Translations under genes and position numbers: made by a program
In this document: positions 12,612 through 20,790 of the stretch, one piece after another
Numbering within the stretch: the first letter of the stretch is position 1
Layout of the letters: each line of letters starts with the position of its first letter
Notes under the pieces: generated by a model
Database searches by the model: none
What the model saw: the letters and a program-made list of their open reading frames with translations, nothing else
Told to the model about the DNA's origin: nothing
Source: a virus
Strand: one strand, 5' to 3'
IMG/VR virus record: IMGVR_UViG_3300010413_000200
Coordinates: 1 to 21,553 of that record
Length of the DNA: 21,553 nucleotides

Positions 12612-13052
12612 ATGGCTACTCATTTTCTAGGCGGTTTGGCTATGCGTCCTGTAGCGGTACCTGATGGTGCTACCTACTTGGCTCTGGCTAAGAATTCCGG
12701 TAAACTTCATGTTATGCCGAATCTTACTGCCACTTGTACGATTACTCTTCCTGCCGCTGAAAACGGTCTACGCTTCACCTTCATGTATGGTGGTGCTGCC
12801 GCTGATGCACAGAACTGGGTAATTAACACTGCTGCTACGACTTCGGTATATGTTGGTGGTGTGGTTCATCTGGATGCTGATGCCGGTGCTGCCGGTGATG
12901 AAGTTGTTCCGGTCTATTCTGATGGTGCTACTAACGATGCTCTAACGGTCGTTACTCCTGAAGTAGGCACGATAATCGACTTGGTATCCAATGGTACTCA
13001 TTGGTATCTTAATGGTCAAGTAGTTTCTGCTACTGTTCCGACTATTGTCTAA
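12612..13052 (+). CDS. Decoration-like, beta-rich virion protein
   Basis: This 146-aa product begins MATHFLGGLAMRPVAVPDGA and continues TYLALAKNSGKLHVMPNLTA, TCTITLPAAENGLRFTFMYG, QNWVINTAATTSVYVGGVVH and VSNGTHWYLNGQVV. The repeated short strands and T-I-TLPAA...FTF-YGG and SNGT-WY-NG motifs recur in phage beta-helical or jelly-roll decoration and fibre proteins. The start at 12612 is preceded by AGGGGGAAATACT; an in-frame upstream TTG at 12588 lacks an SD. GC-rich hairpins on both sides would give it a discrete, abundant transcript. An exterior capsid protein is likely but unproven. Confidence 0.8.
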   Translation: MATHFLGGLAMRPVAVPDGATYLALAKNSGKLHVMPNLTATCTITLPAAENGLRFTFMYGGAAADAQNWVINTAATTSVYVGGVVHLDADAGAAGDEVVPVYSDGATNDALTVVTPEVGTIIDLVSNGTHWYLNGQVVSATVPTIV

Positions 13053-13058
13053 CGGATT

Positions 13059-13080
13059 GGGGGCTTCGGCCCCCTTTTCC
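13059..13080 (+). terminator. TTCG-tetraloop terminator
   Basis: GGGGGC (13059-13064), TTCG, GCCCCC (13069-13074), then TTTTCCCTTT. A 6-bp all-GC stem and a T-rich tail, 7 bases after the decoration-like gene. This is the best + strand intrinsic terminator in the window; the following genes may rely on partial read-through. Confidence 0.85.
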
Positions 13081-13095
13081 CTTTGAGGATTTGAA

Positions 13096-13497
13096 ATGGC
13101 AAATACAATCACTAAACAAACTATTGTCGATGGCAGTAAGTGGCTTATCGTAAAAATTCATATTGATGGTGATGGCTCTGGTGAAGAAACTGGAACTGTT
13201 ATCGTTGATGCTTCAACCTATAATCCTGCTTTTACTAATGAATCTCTATGTGGACTTCATGCTAATTTAAGTGGATTTACTTGCGACCTTTATTGGGATG
13301 CAACTGCTAATGTCCCTATTACTAATGTTCCTGATTATGAAGTTCATTTAACTGATGCTGAATTAGGTCATATGGGTGGTGGTTTCCCCAATGATGCTGG
13401 CGCTGGTAAAACTGGGGATATTGTAATTAATACTTTTGGCCTTGGTGCAAATGACCACGGTACTATTACTTTAAAAATTAAGAAGAAAGCTCCCTAA
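13096..13497 (+). CDS. Virion structural protein, 133 aa
   Basis: It starts MANTITKQTIVDGSKWLIVK and continues IHIDGDGSGEETGTVIVDAS, with the middle LSGFTCDLYWDATANVPI and the end FGLGANDHGTITLKIKKKAP. The order 'IT-----DG----V-K--I-GDGSGEE--TV--D.....L-WDAT...P....GDI-I-T-GL---DHGT--L---KK' is one I recognise from many phage genomes as a structural protein encoded after the capsid genes. Exact virion position is not known to me. GAGGA lies about 9 bases before the ATG. Its TAA overlaps the next gene (TAATG). Confidence 0.82.
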   Translation: MANTITKQTIVDGSKWLIVKIHIDGDGSGEETGTVIVDASTYNPAFTNESLCGLHANLSGFTCDLYWDATANVPITNVPDYEVHLTDAELGHMGGGFPNDAGAGKTGDIVINTFGLGANDHGTITLKIKKKAP

Positions 13498-13790
13498 TGG
13501 CTAGTTCGCACACTCGTAGTCCCGGATATCAACCTGGAAATCACTGGGTCGTTTGTGACCGTTGTGAGAGCACTGTGCGAAAAGATGATGTTCAAAAAGA
13601 ATGGACTGGATTAGTCGTGTGTAAAGAATGCTTTGAACCCCGGCATACCCAAGAATATGTTAGGGGGAAACCAGAGAAGATTCATGCTGACTATCCAATT
13701 CGTCCCGAACCCGATGAGGTCTATGTGGACGTTACTGGTGCTACTGGGCCGGATACACTTCCTTCAGGAACTTTTAATAATGAGTTATAA
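13497..13790 (+). CDS. Zinc-ribbon protein, tandem copy 1
   Basis: This 97-aa protein has four cysteines in two CxxC knuckles, VCDRCES (Cys20, Cys23) and VCKECFE (Cys42, Cys45), 19 residues apart from Cys23 to Cys42. They are followed by EPRHTQEYVRGKPEK, giving a classic Cys4 zinc-ribbon. The tail ends LPSGTFNNEL. Similar 'W-VCDRCG-----D-----W-G--VC--C-EPRH-Q---RGKPD' proteins are common among phage structural genes, but their role is not established. It is coupled to the gene before (TAATG), and it overlaps copy 2 by 11 bases. It may stabilise a tail or fibre component or bind nucleic acid. Confidence 0.8.
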   Translation: MASSHTRSPGYQPGNHWVVCDRCESTVRKDDVQKEWTGLVVCKECFEPRHTQEYVRGKPEKIHADYPIRPEPDEVYVDVTGATGPDTLPSGTFNNEL

Positions 13791-14097
13791 ACGTGGTGAA
13801 CATAGTGTAACTTGTGACCGGTGTGGTAGGGAGTATTTATCATCTGAAGTTCGTACTGAATGGACGGGTGATGTAGTTTGTCAGGGATGTTATGACCCTC
13901 GGCATCAGCAAGAATTATTGAGGATGAGAGCAGATAGGATTGCCCCTAATCCCGAGTTTGTTCGTAAACCACCTACAGAAAAAACTTCTGACCGAATATG
14001 TTCTTCTTATTCTGCTCTTGCTGATGAAGCTATTGCTGATTGTTTTGTTGCTGATGGTCAAATACCATTACCTAGTTCAACTTTTGGGAGTTTATAA
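13780..14097 (+). CDS. Zinc-ribbon protein, tandem copy 2
   Basis: This 105-aa paralog of the preceding gene has CDRCGRE (Cys12, Cys15) and VCQGCYD (Cys34, Cys37) with the same 19-residue spacing, EWTGDVVC matching EWTGLVVC, and DPRHQQELLR matching EPRHTQEYVR. It ends LPSSTFGSL like LPSGTFNNEL in copy 1. A C-terminal insertion (about 65-95, SSYSALADEAIADCFVADG) distinguishes it. I chose the ATG at 13780 (AGGAA 9 bases before); frames further upstream lie inside copy 1. Its TAA overlaps the tail-fibre ATG. A recent duplication followed by divergence is the simplest history. Confidence 0.8.
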   Translation: MSYKRGEHSVTCDRCGREYLSSEVRTEWTGDVVCQGCYDPRHQQELLRMRADRIAPNPEFVRKPPTEKTSDRICSSYSALADEAIADCFVADGQIPLPSSTFGSL

Positions 14098-16763
14098 TGG
14101 CTAGTACTACTTTCGTAGCTCATAATACAAAAGTAGCAGCTGACTGGCTTAATGAAGTCGATGCTGTTATATGGGATGTTTTTAATGGGGCAACCACAGC
14201 AGCTTCAGCTAGAACCGCTATAGGTGTTTATTCCTCTGCTGAAGTAGATACTCTTCTGGCAGCTCAGAATGATGCAAGTGAAATTAATTTTACCCCATAT
14301 GGTGGATTAATTGCTACTGATGTACAAGCTGCGATACAGGAACTCGATGATGAAAAACTTCGAGTAGATGGTACGGTAGCCATGACTGGCGAGCTGGATG
14401 CCGGAGGTGGGGTATGGCTCCACGACGACGATGTGTTTAGTCTTGGTACTGCAAAAGCCTTTCAGTTTAAATATAGTGCCGGGAATGGATATGTAACTAA
14501 TTATGATGGTCATTACTATTTTAGGAACTTTTCTAATGGTAAGACTATCGAGCTAAAGACCCGTGATACTGATTCGACAGACAGAGTTGCTGCCACTTTT
14601 GGAGGAGCATATCAATCTGTTCAGCTTAACTACTTAGGGTCAACTGTCCTTTCAACCAGTTCAACTGGAGTAGATGTAACAGGAAATATTGCTGTAACAG
14701 GTACAGTAGATGGACGTGATGTAGCGACTGATGGAGCAACACTTGATGCTATACCTACCACTTATGTAGCTGTCGCTGGCGATACTATGACTGGGGACTT
14801 AACCGTTCCTAATCTTGTTACTCCTGGTTTAGTAGATGGGCGTGACATTTCCGCCGATGGTGCTACCTTAGATGGTGTTCCAACTACATACCTTAAGTTA
14901 ACTGGCGGAACGTTGACCGGCCCGCTGACTCTTAGTAGCCTCTATCCACAGCTCAAGTTGTACGAGACTGATGGTGGCGTTGACTCAAAGAATTGGTCTT
15001 TCTTAGTCGATGGCAATACCTTTACACTACGTCTGTATGATGATGCACAGACCGCCTACAACTCTGCGTTCTCCTTGGGTCGATCAGGTAATACTCCCAC
15101 CAACTTTAATGTGCTTACTACTGGTTTCCAACACAACGGAAATTCAGTTTGGACTGCGGCCAACCTAACTCCGAGCGACTATCTTCCATTAGCTGGTGGA
15201 ACTGTGACTGGAGATTTAACAGTCAACGGAAATACCCAAGTGGGTGCTGGAACTCCGTCTAATGTGAGACAGCTAGTAGTTTTAGATAACGCTATTATCC
15301 CTGCTTTATTTGAAAGCTCCTCTGCTACCGGGACAGCCGTTGATGTACGTAATGTGGGGGCTGGAACACCGTATCTAGGTATTCGTTTCAATGATAACGG
15401 TACACAAAAGGGAATGGTTGGTTACAATAACCCAACTGATTCTATCTTCTTAGGTGGAAGTCAATCTACACAACATCTCTCTATTGACCGCACTACCGGG
15501 AACGCTACCTTTGTTGGTAATATCGCAGTAGGTGGTACAGTTGATGGCCGTGACGTAGCAACTGATGGTTCTAAGTTGGATGGTATCGAAGCTGGTGCAA
15601 CGGCCGACCAGACAGGTGCGGAGATTAAAACTGCATACGAAGCTGAGGCTAATACCAACGCCTATACTGATGCTGAGAAAACTAAACTCGCTGGGATTGA
15701 GACAGGTGCTACCGCTGATCAGACTGCTGCTGAAATCAAGACCGCTTACGAAAGTAATCTTGATACAAATGCTTTTACGGATGCTGAGCAGACTAAACTC
15801 GCTGGTATTGCTGCTGGTGCTGAAGTTAATACCGTTGATTCAGTTAATACGCAGACTGGGGCTGTTGTCCTCGATGCGGATGATATCGATGATACATTAA
15901 CTACCAATAAATTTACAACTGCTACTGATATTAGTAAACTTGCTGGAATTGAAGCTGGGGCGACAGCAGACCAAACCGCTTCTGAAATTTTAACACTTAT
16001 TAAAACTGTCGATGGAACAGGTTCAGGATTAGATTCTGATTTACTTGATGGATATGAGCGGAGTTCTGCTCGTAGTACTAATACAGTCGTTTCTCGCGAT
16101 AGTTCAGGTAATATCTATGTAGATGATGTTTTTGCAGATAGAGGAGATGGAACAGGTGTTATTTATTTTGGTGGTGTTACCCGTTATTTATGGTATGATG
16201 GCACCAAATATGTATTAGCATCTGCTGGATTAGAAATCAATGGTGGTACAGCGTGGCATTCAGGTAATGATGGCTCTGGTTCTGGATTAGATGCTGACAC
16301 GCTCGACACGTATGAAGCTACAGCATTTCCGCGTAAAGCTGAGGCAGCTACAATTACTAATAGCTGGACGATGCAAGCCATCAACATGCAGGACTACGAA
16401 TTAACTCGTCCTAAGTTTAAGGATTATGCTGTAACCCACACTACCCCAACTATTAGTGCAGGGGCTATTACTTTTGATTGTGCTAATGGTAATTCATTTA
16501 ATGTAAGTTTGACCGCTAATATCACAAGCATCACATTAAGTAATCCTCCTGCTACCGGTTCATATGGGGAAATTGTAATTGAATTTAAACAGGATGCTAC
16601 TGGTAGTAGAACTGTAACAGGTTGGCCCGCATCAGTTAAATGGCCGGGAGGTACAGCTCCGACAATTACTACAACTGCTACTACTGGGACTGATTACATT
16701 ACTTTACGTACTCATGATGGTGGTACTACTTGGTATGGGGATTATTCGCAGGATTATTCATAA
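14097..16763 (+). CDS. Tail fibre protein
   Basis: This 888-aa, Thr/Ala/Gly/Asp-rich fibre probably contacts the host surface. The N-terminal module (about 1-85: NTKVAADWLNEVDAVIWDVF, then FTPYGGLIATDVQAAIQELD) looks like a virion-attachment domain. Then come several 'VDGRDVATDGATLDGI' units, 'MTGDLTV' and 'LPLAGGTVTGDLTVNG' beta-fibre units, and 37-residue repeats from residue 493 (KLDGIEAGATADQ, then EIKTAYE...). The distal part has two GSGLD-D-LD-YE modules, and the C-terminal SLTANITSITLSNPP...GTTWYGDYS is like many fibre tips. No chaperone or peptidase domain is evident. GGGAG lies 7 bases before the start, and the stop overlaps the next gene (TAATG). Confidence 0.9.
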   Translation: MASTTFVAHNTKVAADWLNEVDAVIWDVFNGATTAASARTAIGVYSSAEVDTLLAAQNDASEINFTPYGGLIATDVQAAIQELDDEKLRVDGTVAMTGELDAGGGVWLHDDDVFSLGTAKAFQFKYSAGNGYVTNYDGHYYFRNFSNGKTIELKTRDTDSTDRVAATFGGAYQSVQLNYLGSTVLSTSSTGVDVTGNIAVTGTVDGRDVATDGATLDAIPTTYVAVAGDTMTGDLTVPNLVTPGLVDGRDISADGATLDGVPTTYLKLTGGTLTGPLTLSSLYPQLKLYETDGGVDSKNWSFLVDGNTFTLRLYDDAQTAYNSAFSLGRSGNTPTNFNVLTTGFQHNGNSVWTAANLTPSDYLPLAGGTVTGDLTVNGNTQVGAGTPSNVRQLVVLDNAIIPALFESSSATGTAVDVRNVGAGTPYLGIRFNDNGTQKGMVGYNNPTDSIFLGGSQSTQHLSIDRTTGNATFVGNIAVGGTVDGRDVATDGSKLDGIEAGATADQTGAEIKTAYEAEANTNAYTDAEKTKLAGIETGATADQTAAEIKTAYESNLDTNAFTDAEQTKLAGIAAGAEVNTVDSVNTQTGAVVLDADDIDDTLTTNKFTTATDISKLAGIEAGATADQTASEILTLIKTVDGTGSGLDSDLLDGYERSSARSTNTVVSRDSSGNIYVDDVFADRGDGTGVIYFGGVTRYLWYDGTKYVLASAGLEINGGTAWHSGNDGSGSGLDADTLDTYEATAFPRKAEAATITNSWTMQAINMQDYELTRPKFKDYAVTHTTPTISAGAITFDCANGNSFNVSLTANITSITLSNPPATGSYGEIVIEFKQDATGSRTVTGWPASVKWPGGTAPTITTTATTGTDYITLRTHDGGTTWYGDYSQDYS
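15573..15985 (+). repeat. 37-residue in-gene repeats in the tail fibre
   Basis: Units start at 15573, 15684 and 15795, exactly 111 bases apart, with a further partial unit at 15936. Each encodes K-L-[DA]-G-I-x-[AT]-G-A, usually followed by TADQT-[GA]-[AS]-EI. DNA copies have diverged at third positions while the protein is kept, so the repeats are old and under selection. Confidence 0.85.
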
Positions 16764-17320
16764 TGTTAATTAGTGGTCGATTCGGAAACATCAGAACTAA
16801 AACTACATGTAGTTGTACTCCGGGTAATACAGGATGGGTTAGTGCTGGCAATGGAGCTAATAATGGAACAGGTACTTCTTGGACAAATCCCACTAATATT
16901 TATGTAAGTGATAATAATAGAGCATTTGTTTCTTTATCCCTATATGGTCAAGCACAAAATTTATTCGCAACTAATTTTGATATGTCAGCAATTCCGGATT
17001 GTGCCGTGATTTCACAAGTGGAAGTACGTGCTGAGATGTATCAAAATGTAGGCCCATCTATTCATGGTGTATTTTATTTAGTGAAAGGTGGTGCATTAAC
17101 AGGTAGTAGTTCCTCATCTGTTATTCCTACTTCGACAGAAGCATATATAACAAGAACTGGAGATGCAGGAGCTGATCCACTTTGGAGTGCAACATTGACA
17201 CCAGCTGATGTAAAATCAACTAATTTTGGATGTGCATTACAAGGATTTGTTATTGATTCGTATGATTCTAATGTTATTTATTGTGATCACGTGCAGATGC
17301 GAGTGAGTTGGACATGCTAA
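16763..17320 (+). CDS. Beta-sandwich tail-associated protein
   Basis: This 185-aa product begins MLISGRFGNIRTKTTCSCTP and has a domain from GWVSAGNGANNGTGTSWTNP through NRAFVSLSLYGQAQNLFATN, IPDCAVISQVEVRAEMYQN and FGCALQGFV to DHVQMRVSWTC. The order 'TNP-N---SD---A---L--------L-ATNF---IP--A-I--IEV-----...DHV---V-Y' is a recurrent secreted or virion beta-sandwich domain found in fibre-associated proteins. A carbohydrate- or receptor-facing role is inference from its place right after the fibre. Codon use here is more AT-rich than in the capsid genes. Start is the TAATG overlap with AGGA 9 bases before. Confidence 0.72.
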   Translation: MLISGRFGNIRTKTTCSCTPGNTGWVSAGNGANNGTGTSWTNPTNIYVSDNNRAFVSLSLYGQAQNLFATNFDMSAIPDCAVISQVEVRAEMYQNVGPSIHGVFYLVKGGALTGSSSSSVIPTSTEAYITRTGDAGADPLWSATLTPADVKSTNFGCALQGFVIDSYDSNVIYCDHVQMRVSWTC

Positions 17321-17871
17321 ATACTTTTGTAGTCTCAGGCAGACCCCGTTCTGGTACATCAATGATGATGCGAGCTTTGGGTTTGAGTGGGTTAAAAATG
17401 AGATATGATGACAGACCAGAAAGAACCCAAGCTTATAAGGATGCTTTTAAGAATACCCGATATCATCCTAATCCTTGGGGTTTCTTTGAAAATGGTATAA
17501 TTGATTATCGGAATGGGGAAGGAGATGGAGAGGTCTGTAAAGTCTTTGCAAGAGACTTGGGCATTAAATGTCCTGTATTACCAGATGTTACCTACAATGT
17601 AATTGTAATGATACGGCCTGAAACAGAGATTAAATTATCTTTTACTAATGGTTTTGGGATTGATTTTAATTTAAACTCCATGATGACTATCCCCGAAATT
17701 ATGGATTATTTGGCTACACGTCCTGATTTTAATTGGATTGCTTTAAACTTTGCCGATGTTATTGCTAATCCATTAGACACATTTAAAAAATTAGTAGCAG
17801 CTGGGTGGCCTATTGACCCTGTAATTGCGGCAAGCACTATTGACCCGACACTCTATCGGAGTAAACTATAA
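17314..17871 (+). CDS. Sulfotransferase-like P-loop protein
   Basis: This 185-aa protein opens MLNTFVVSGRPRSGTSMMMR; residues 8-19 match the 5'-phosphosulfate (PAPS) loop R-S-G-T-[ST] of sulfotransferases. VIVMIRPETEIKLSF (about 97-110) supplies the Arg101 and Ser109 of the 3'-phosphate motif. The closing IDPTLYRSKL parallels the 'VDPSLYRNR' end of a bacterial sulfotransferase-like family, as do 'NPWGFFEN' and 'PE...'. It is short (usual members are about 190-300 aa), so substrate-binding parts may be reduced. Catalysis is unproven; it could modify a virion or host-surface glycan or simply bind nucleotide. It overlaps the previous stop and lacks a strong SD. Confidence 0.78.
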   Translation: MLNTFVVSGRPRSGTSMMMRALGLSGLKMRYDDRPERTQAYKDAFKNTRYHPNPWGFFENGIIDYRNGEGDGEVCKVFARDLGIKCPVLPDVTYNVIVMIRPETEIKLSFTNGFGIDFNLNSMMTIPEIMDYLATRPDFNWIALNFADVIANPLDTFKKLVAAGWPIDPVIAASTIDPTLYRSKL

Positions 17872-17888
17872 TTTTCAAGGATATATAA

Positions 17889-18833
17889 ATGGCAACTTCA
17901 GGTTCTATTAATTTAACAGCTACCGGAACCGATATTATTACGGAAGCTCTAGAACAACTTGGGGTTCTCTCGGAAGGAGAAACTCCGGGGACTAATGCGC
18001 TTACCTCCTGTAATCGTACCCTGAATTATCTAGTTAAAGCTTGGCAAGCTGAAGGATTGAATATATTCGCTCTTCAGAAAAGTTATCTTTTCTTACAGGA
18101 GAATGTTCATGAGTATACTCTTAGCTCTACTGGTTCTCATTGGACTGATACTTTTTACAGCACTCAGATAGCTGTTGCGGCTGTTGCCACTGATACTACA
18201 ATTACTGTAGATGATGATGCTAATATCACTAATGGCGATTATATTGGTATAGAGTGTTCTGATGGGACAATGCATTGGACTACCGTGAATGGTGTTCCTG
18301 CTGCTAATGTAGTTACACTTACTGATGCTCTGGATGCGGCTGTATCTATTGATGCATACGTATATAATTATACTACTAAAGCTGACCGACCAATGAAGAT
18401 TACGAATGCTCTTGTTCGTGATACTGCAAATCGAGATGTAGAAGTTCCTATTATCCAGAGAGAAGAGTATGTTCGTCTTCCTGATAAGACTACGGATGGT
18501 CGTGTTAACCAACTTTATTTTGAACCTAGTATTGGAACATCTAAACTTTTTGTATGGCCTGAAACAAATGATGTAACTGATTATCTGGTTATTTGGTCAC
18601 AACGTACTTTAGATGATATTGATACTGTTGCTACTGATGAAGTAGATTTTCCACAAGAATGGTTCATGCCTTTAATGTTTAATTTATCTCTTATGCTTAT
18701 GCCAAAATATGGTACTCCTATGCCACAGGCACAAATAATTGCCCAATTAGCAAAAGCGTGGAAGGAGAAAGCAGAGAGTTGGGATACTGAGGATGCTTTC
18801 CAAGTAACTCCTGATATCGATTGGAGTGTATAA
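17889..18833 (+). CDS. Head-tail adaptor, P22 gp4-like
   Basis: This 314-aa protein has an N-terminal helical domain (about 11-62: GTDIITEALEQLGVLSEGET, then TLNYLVKAWQAEGLNIFALQ) typical of P22 gp4/T7 gp11-type connector proteins. A beta insertion (about 90-163, TTITVDDDANITNGDYIGIE) is followed by the conserved end region (REEYVRLPDKTTDGRVNQLY, FEPSIGTSKLFVWPET, DFPQEWFMPLMFNLSLMLMP). It would attach below the portal and receive the DNA-plug protein encoded next. P22 gp4 is about 166 aa, so the insertion accounts for the extra length. AAGGATATAT lies before the ATG, and the stop overlaps the next ATG (TAATG). Confidence 0.85.
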   Translation: MATSGSINLTATGTDIITEALEQLGVLSEGETPGTNALTSCNRTLNYLVKAWQAEGLNIFALQKSYLFLQENVHEYTLSSTGSHWTDTFYSTQIAVAAVATDTTITVDDDANITNGDYIGIECSDGTMHWTTVNGVPAANVVTLTDALDAAVSIDAYVYNYTTKADRPMKITNALVRDTANRDVEVPIIQREEYVRLPDKTTDGRVNQLYFEPSIGTSKLFVWPETNDVTDYLVIWSQRTLDDIDTVATDEVDFPQEWFMPLMFNLSLMLMPKYGTPMPQAQIIAQLAKAWKEKAESWDTEDAFQVTPDIDWSV

Positions 18834-20341
18834 TGCCTACTGTACCAGTTAATCTAGTTACGGATTTAGAGTCGTACTCAACCTCGTTGGGTACCTCTCC
18901 TGTTAATCAGGCTTATATGAGGAATTGTTTAGTTCGTAAAGAGAATGGTAAAACTATTATCAGTAAGCGTCCGGGAGCTTATATAAAAAGTAAGGGTAGT
19001 CGTTTAGCTCATGGTTTATACTATTGGTTGAATAATTATTCCGCTGCTACTATTACAATGGAATATGATAGCAGTGCTACAGAATGGAAATTATATAATA
19101 ACAGTACTGCTGCCATATATACTCTGACCGGTATTACCCATACCAGAACTGCATCTCATTTCTCTGCTGCGGAATTCATACATTCTGGGAGTGAATATCT
19201 TATTGTAAATGCTCATACATCTTATTCGGGTGAGCAATTATATGCTATTGATGACCATCTAAATGTAACACACATTACAAATGCGCTTCATGGTTATCCT
19301 GCTGTGGGCGCTGGAAACTACCCAGTTCCCGGTGTAGTTGAATTAGATGGATATATCTTTTCTGGATTTATAGATGGTAAAATCTATAATAGTAATCTAA
19401 ACGATTACACTACATGGACTGCTACGGATTTTATTACTGCTGAACGTAAGAAAGATGTTAGCCGTTATATATGTAAACACAATAATAATATCTGTCTTAT
19501 GGGTTCAGAATCTATAGAATTTTTCTATGATGCTGGTAATCCCAATGGGTCTCCATTAGCGAGACGAGAAGATGTCTATTATGATATTGGGATAGCTACT
19601 ACCACCTATCTGGCTGACCATCCATCAGCAGACTCTAATGACCATATGATTGCATTCATTGGGTCTCGTGGATATGCAGCCGGTACCCAGACTCTTGGTG
19701 TCTATGTAATTGAAAATTTTAGATTAAAAAAAATCTCTACTCCTTCTATTGATAAACGGGTTGGACAATACGATAGAGTTAACATTATCTCTCTGGTAGA
19801 CCGAGAAATCATTATGGTAAACGAGGATTCCTCTGGAGATACTTACGTATATGATACTATGACTGGTCTCTGGTATTTTTGGGATTTTGCTAATATCTCT
19901 AGTGATACAGTAGATTATCAAATAACTGGGGCTCATCACAAATATTTTATTGAATATGATACTGGTAGGGTTTATTCCTTTACTGAAGGATTATTCAAAG
20001 ATGGTGGTTCAGAAGGGTATGGAACACCCTATAGTGTTATCCAGACTTCATGGTGGGATGGTGGTTCAATGGCTAATAAGTTCTTCCATACCCTATCCCT
20101 TGTAGCTGTTACTAGTGATGAAAGTGGTGCTGGTGATGTTATCACAGTAAAATGGCGTGATAATCTCAATGATGTCTTTACGTCTGGTAGGGATATTGAT
20201 ATGAGATATAATAGACCTATACATCGTTTAGGTTCTGCTCGTAAACGTCAATGGCAATTCACTCATCATAATGATGGGACTTTCCACTTAGAACGTATGG
20301 ATTTATTGGCAGGAAGCACCGATAATATCAGAGACCAATAA
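18833..20341 (+). CDS. Packaged-DNA stabilisation protein, P22 gp10-like
   Basis: This 502-aa protein starts MPTVPVNLVTDLESYSTSLG and includes RNCLVRKENGKTIISKRPGA, then several beta-propeller-like repeats (SGSEYLIVNAHTSYSGEQLY, GYIFSGFIDGKIYNSNLNDY, IENFRLKKISTPSIDKRV, DTYVYDTMTGLWYFWDFA) and a C-terminal half with FFHTLSLVAVTSDESGAGDV and RRxxW-type ends (ARKRQWQFTHHNDGTFHLER). This plan is that of P22 gp10, which seals the portal-gp4 channel to retain DNA. The P22 protein is about 472 aa, so length agrees. An in-frame upstream ATG exists, but the TAATG start at 18833 with TGGAG is preferred. Confidence 0.88.
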   Translation: MPTVPVNLVTDLESYSTSLGTSPVNQAYMRNCLVRKENGKTIISKRPGAYIKSKGSRLAHGLYYWLNNYSAATITMEYDSSATEWKLYNNSTAAIYTLTGITHTRTASHFSAAEFIHSGSEYLIVNAHTSYSGEQLYAIDDHLNVTHITNALHGYPAVGAGNYPVPGVVELDGYIFSGFIDGKIYNSNLNDYTTWTATDFITAERKKDVSRYICKHNNNICLMGSESIEFFYDAGNPNGSPLARREDVYYDIGIATTTYLADHPSADSNDHMIAFIGSRGYAAGTQTLGVYVIENFRLKKISTPSIDKRVGQYDRVNIISLVDREIIMVNEDSSGDTYVYDTMTGLWYFWDFANISSDTVDYQITGAHHKYFIEYDTGRVYSFTEGLFKDGGSEGYGTPYSVIQTSWWDGGSMANKFFHTLSLVAVTSDESGAGDVITVKWRDNLNDVFTSGRDIDMRYNRPIHRLGSARKRQWQFTHHNDGTFHLERMDLLAGSTDNIRDQ

Positions 20342-20790
20342 TGGCTAATAAATATAGACAACTATTCCCTCGTCCAGTATGGTTGGCCGCAACCATTGGA
20401 TTACCAGAAGAATTTGTTAATTGGTTATTAAGGGCTTGGAATATTATTGGTCAGGTAGAAGAATGGCATGAAGTTGGAGCTACTAATGAACCAGCCTTCG
20501 AGAATAGTTGGACTAATTATGGGACTGGATATGAAACGGCAGCATTCTATAAAGATCCTTTTGGACGTGTACATTTAAAAGGAATGATAAAGAGTGGAAC
20601 AAATAATACGGCTGCCTTTACATTACCTGTAGGTTATAGACCAGCCGCATATCTTATGTTTTCTCAAATGTCATCTGGGCCAGTCGATTGTGCCACCATT
20701 ATTCAAGGAGATGGTGTGGTGAGACCAAATAGTACTAGTTCTGGTACATGGAATACCTTAGACGGTATCTCTTTTAGGGCAGAGCAATAA
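20341..20790 (+). CDS. Fibre-like virion protein, 149 aa
   Basis: The N-terminal 45 residues are helical and aromatic (FPRPVWLAATIGLPEEFVNW, LLRAWNIIGQVEEWHEV), a likely virion-attachment segment. The rest is a beta domain, GATNEPAFENSWTNYGTGYE then TAAFYKDPFGRVHLKGMIKS, FTLPVGYRPAAYLMF and WNTLDGISFRAEQ. The motif 'GEPAF-N-W-NYG-----A-F-KD--G-V-L-G--K-G------F-LP-GYRP' recurs at the C-terminus of many phage fibre and head-fibre proteins. It probably forms a short appendage. It is coupled on both sides by TAATG, with little SD, so translation depends on upstream ribosomes. Confidence 0.78.
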   Translation: MANKYRQLFPRPVWLAATIGLPEEFVNWLLRAWNIIGQVEEWHEVGATNEPAFENSWTNYGTGYETAAFYKDPFGRVHLKGMIKSGTNNTAAFTLPVGYRPAAYLMFSQMSSGPVDCATIIQGDGVVRPNSTSSGTWNTLDGISFRAEQ

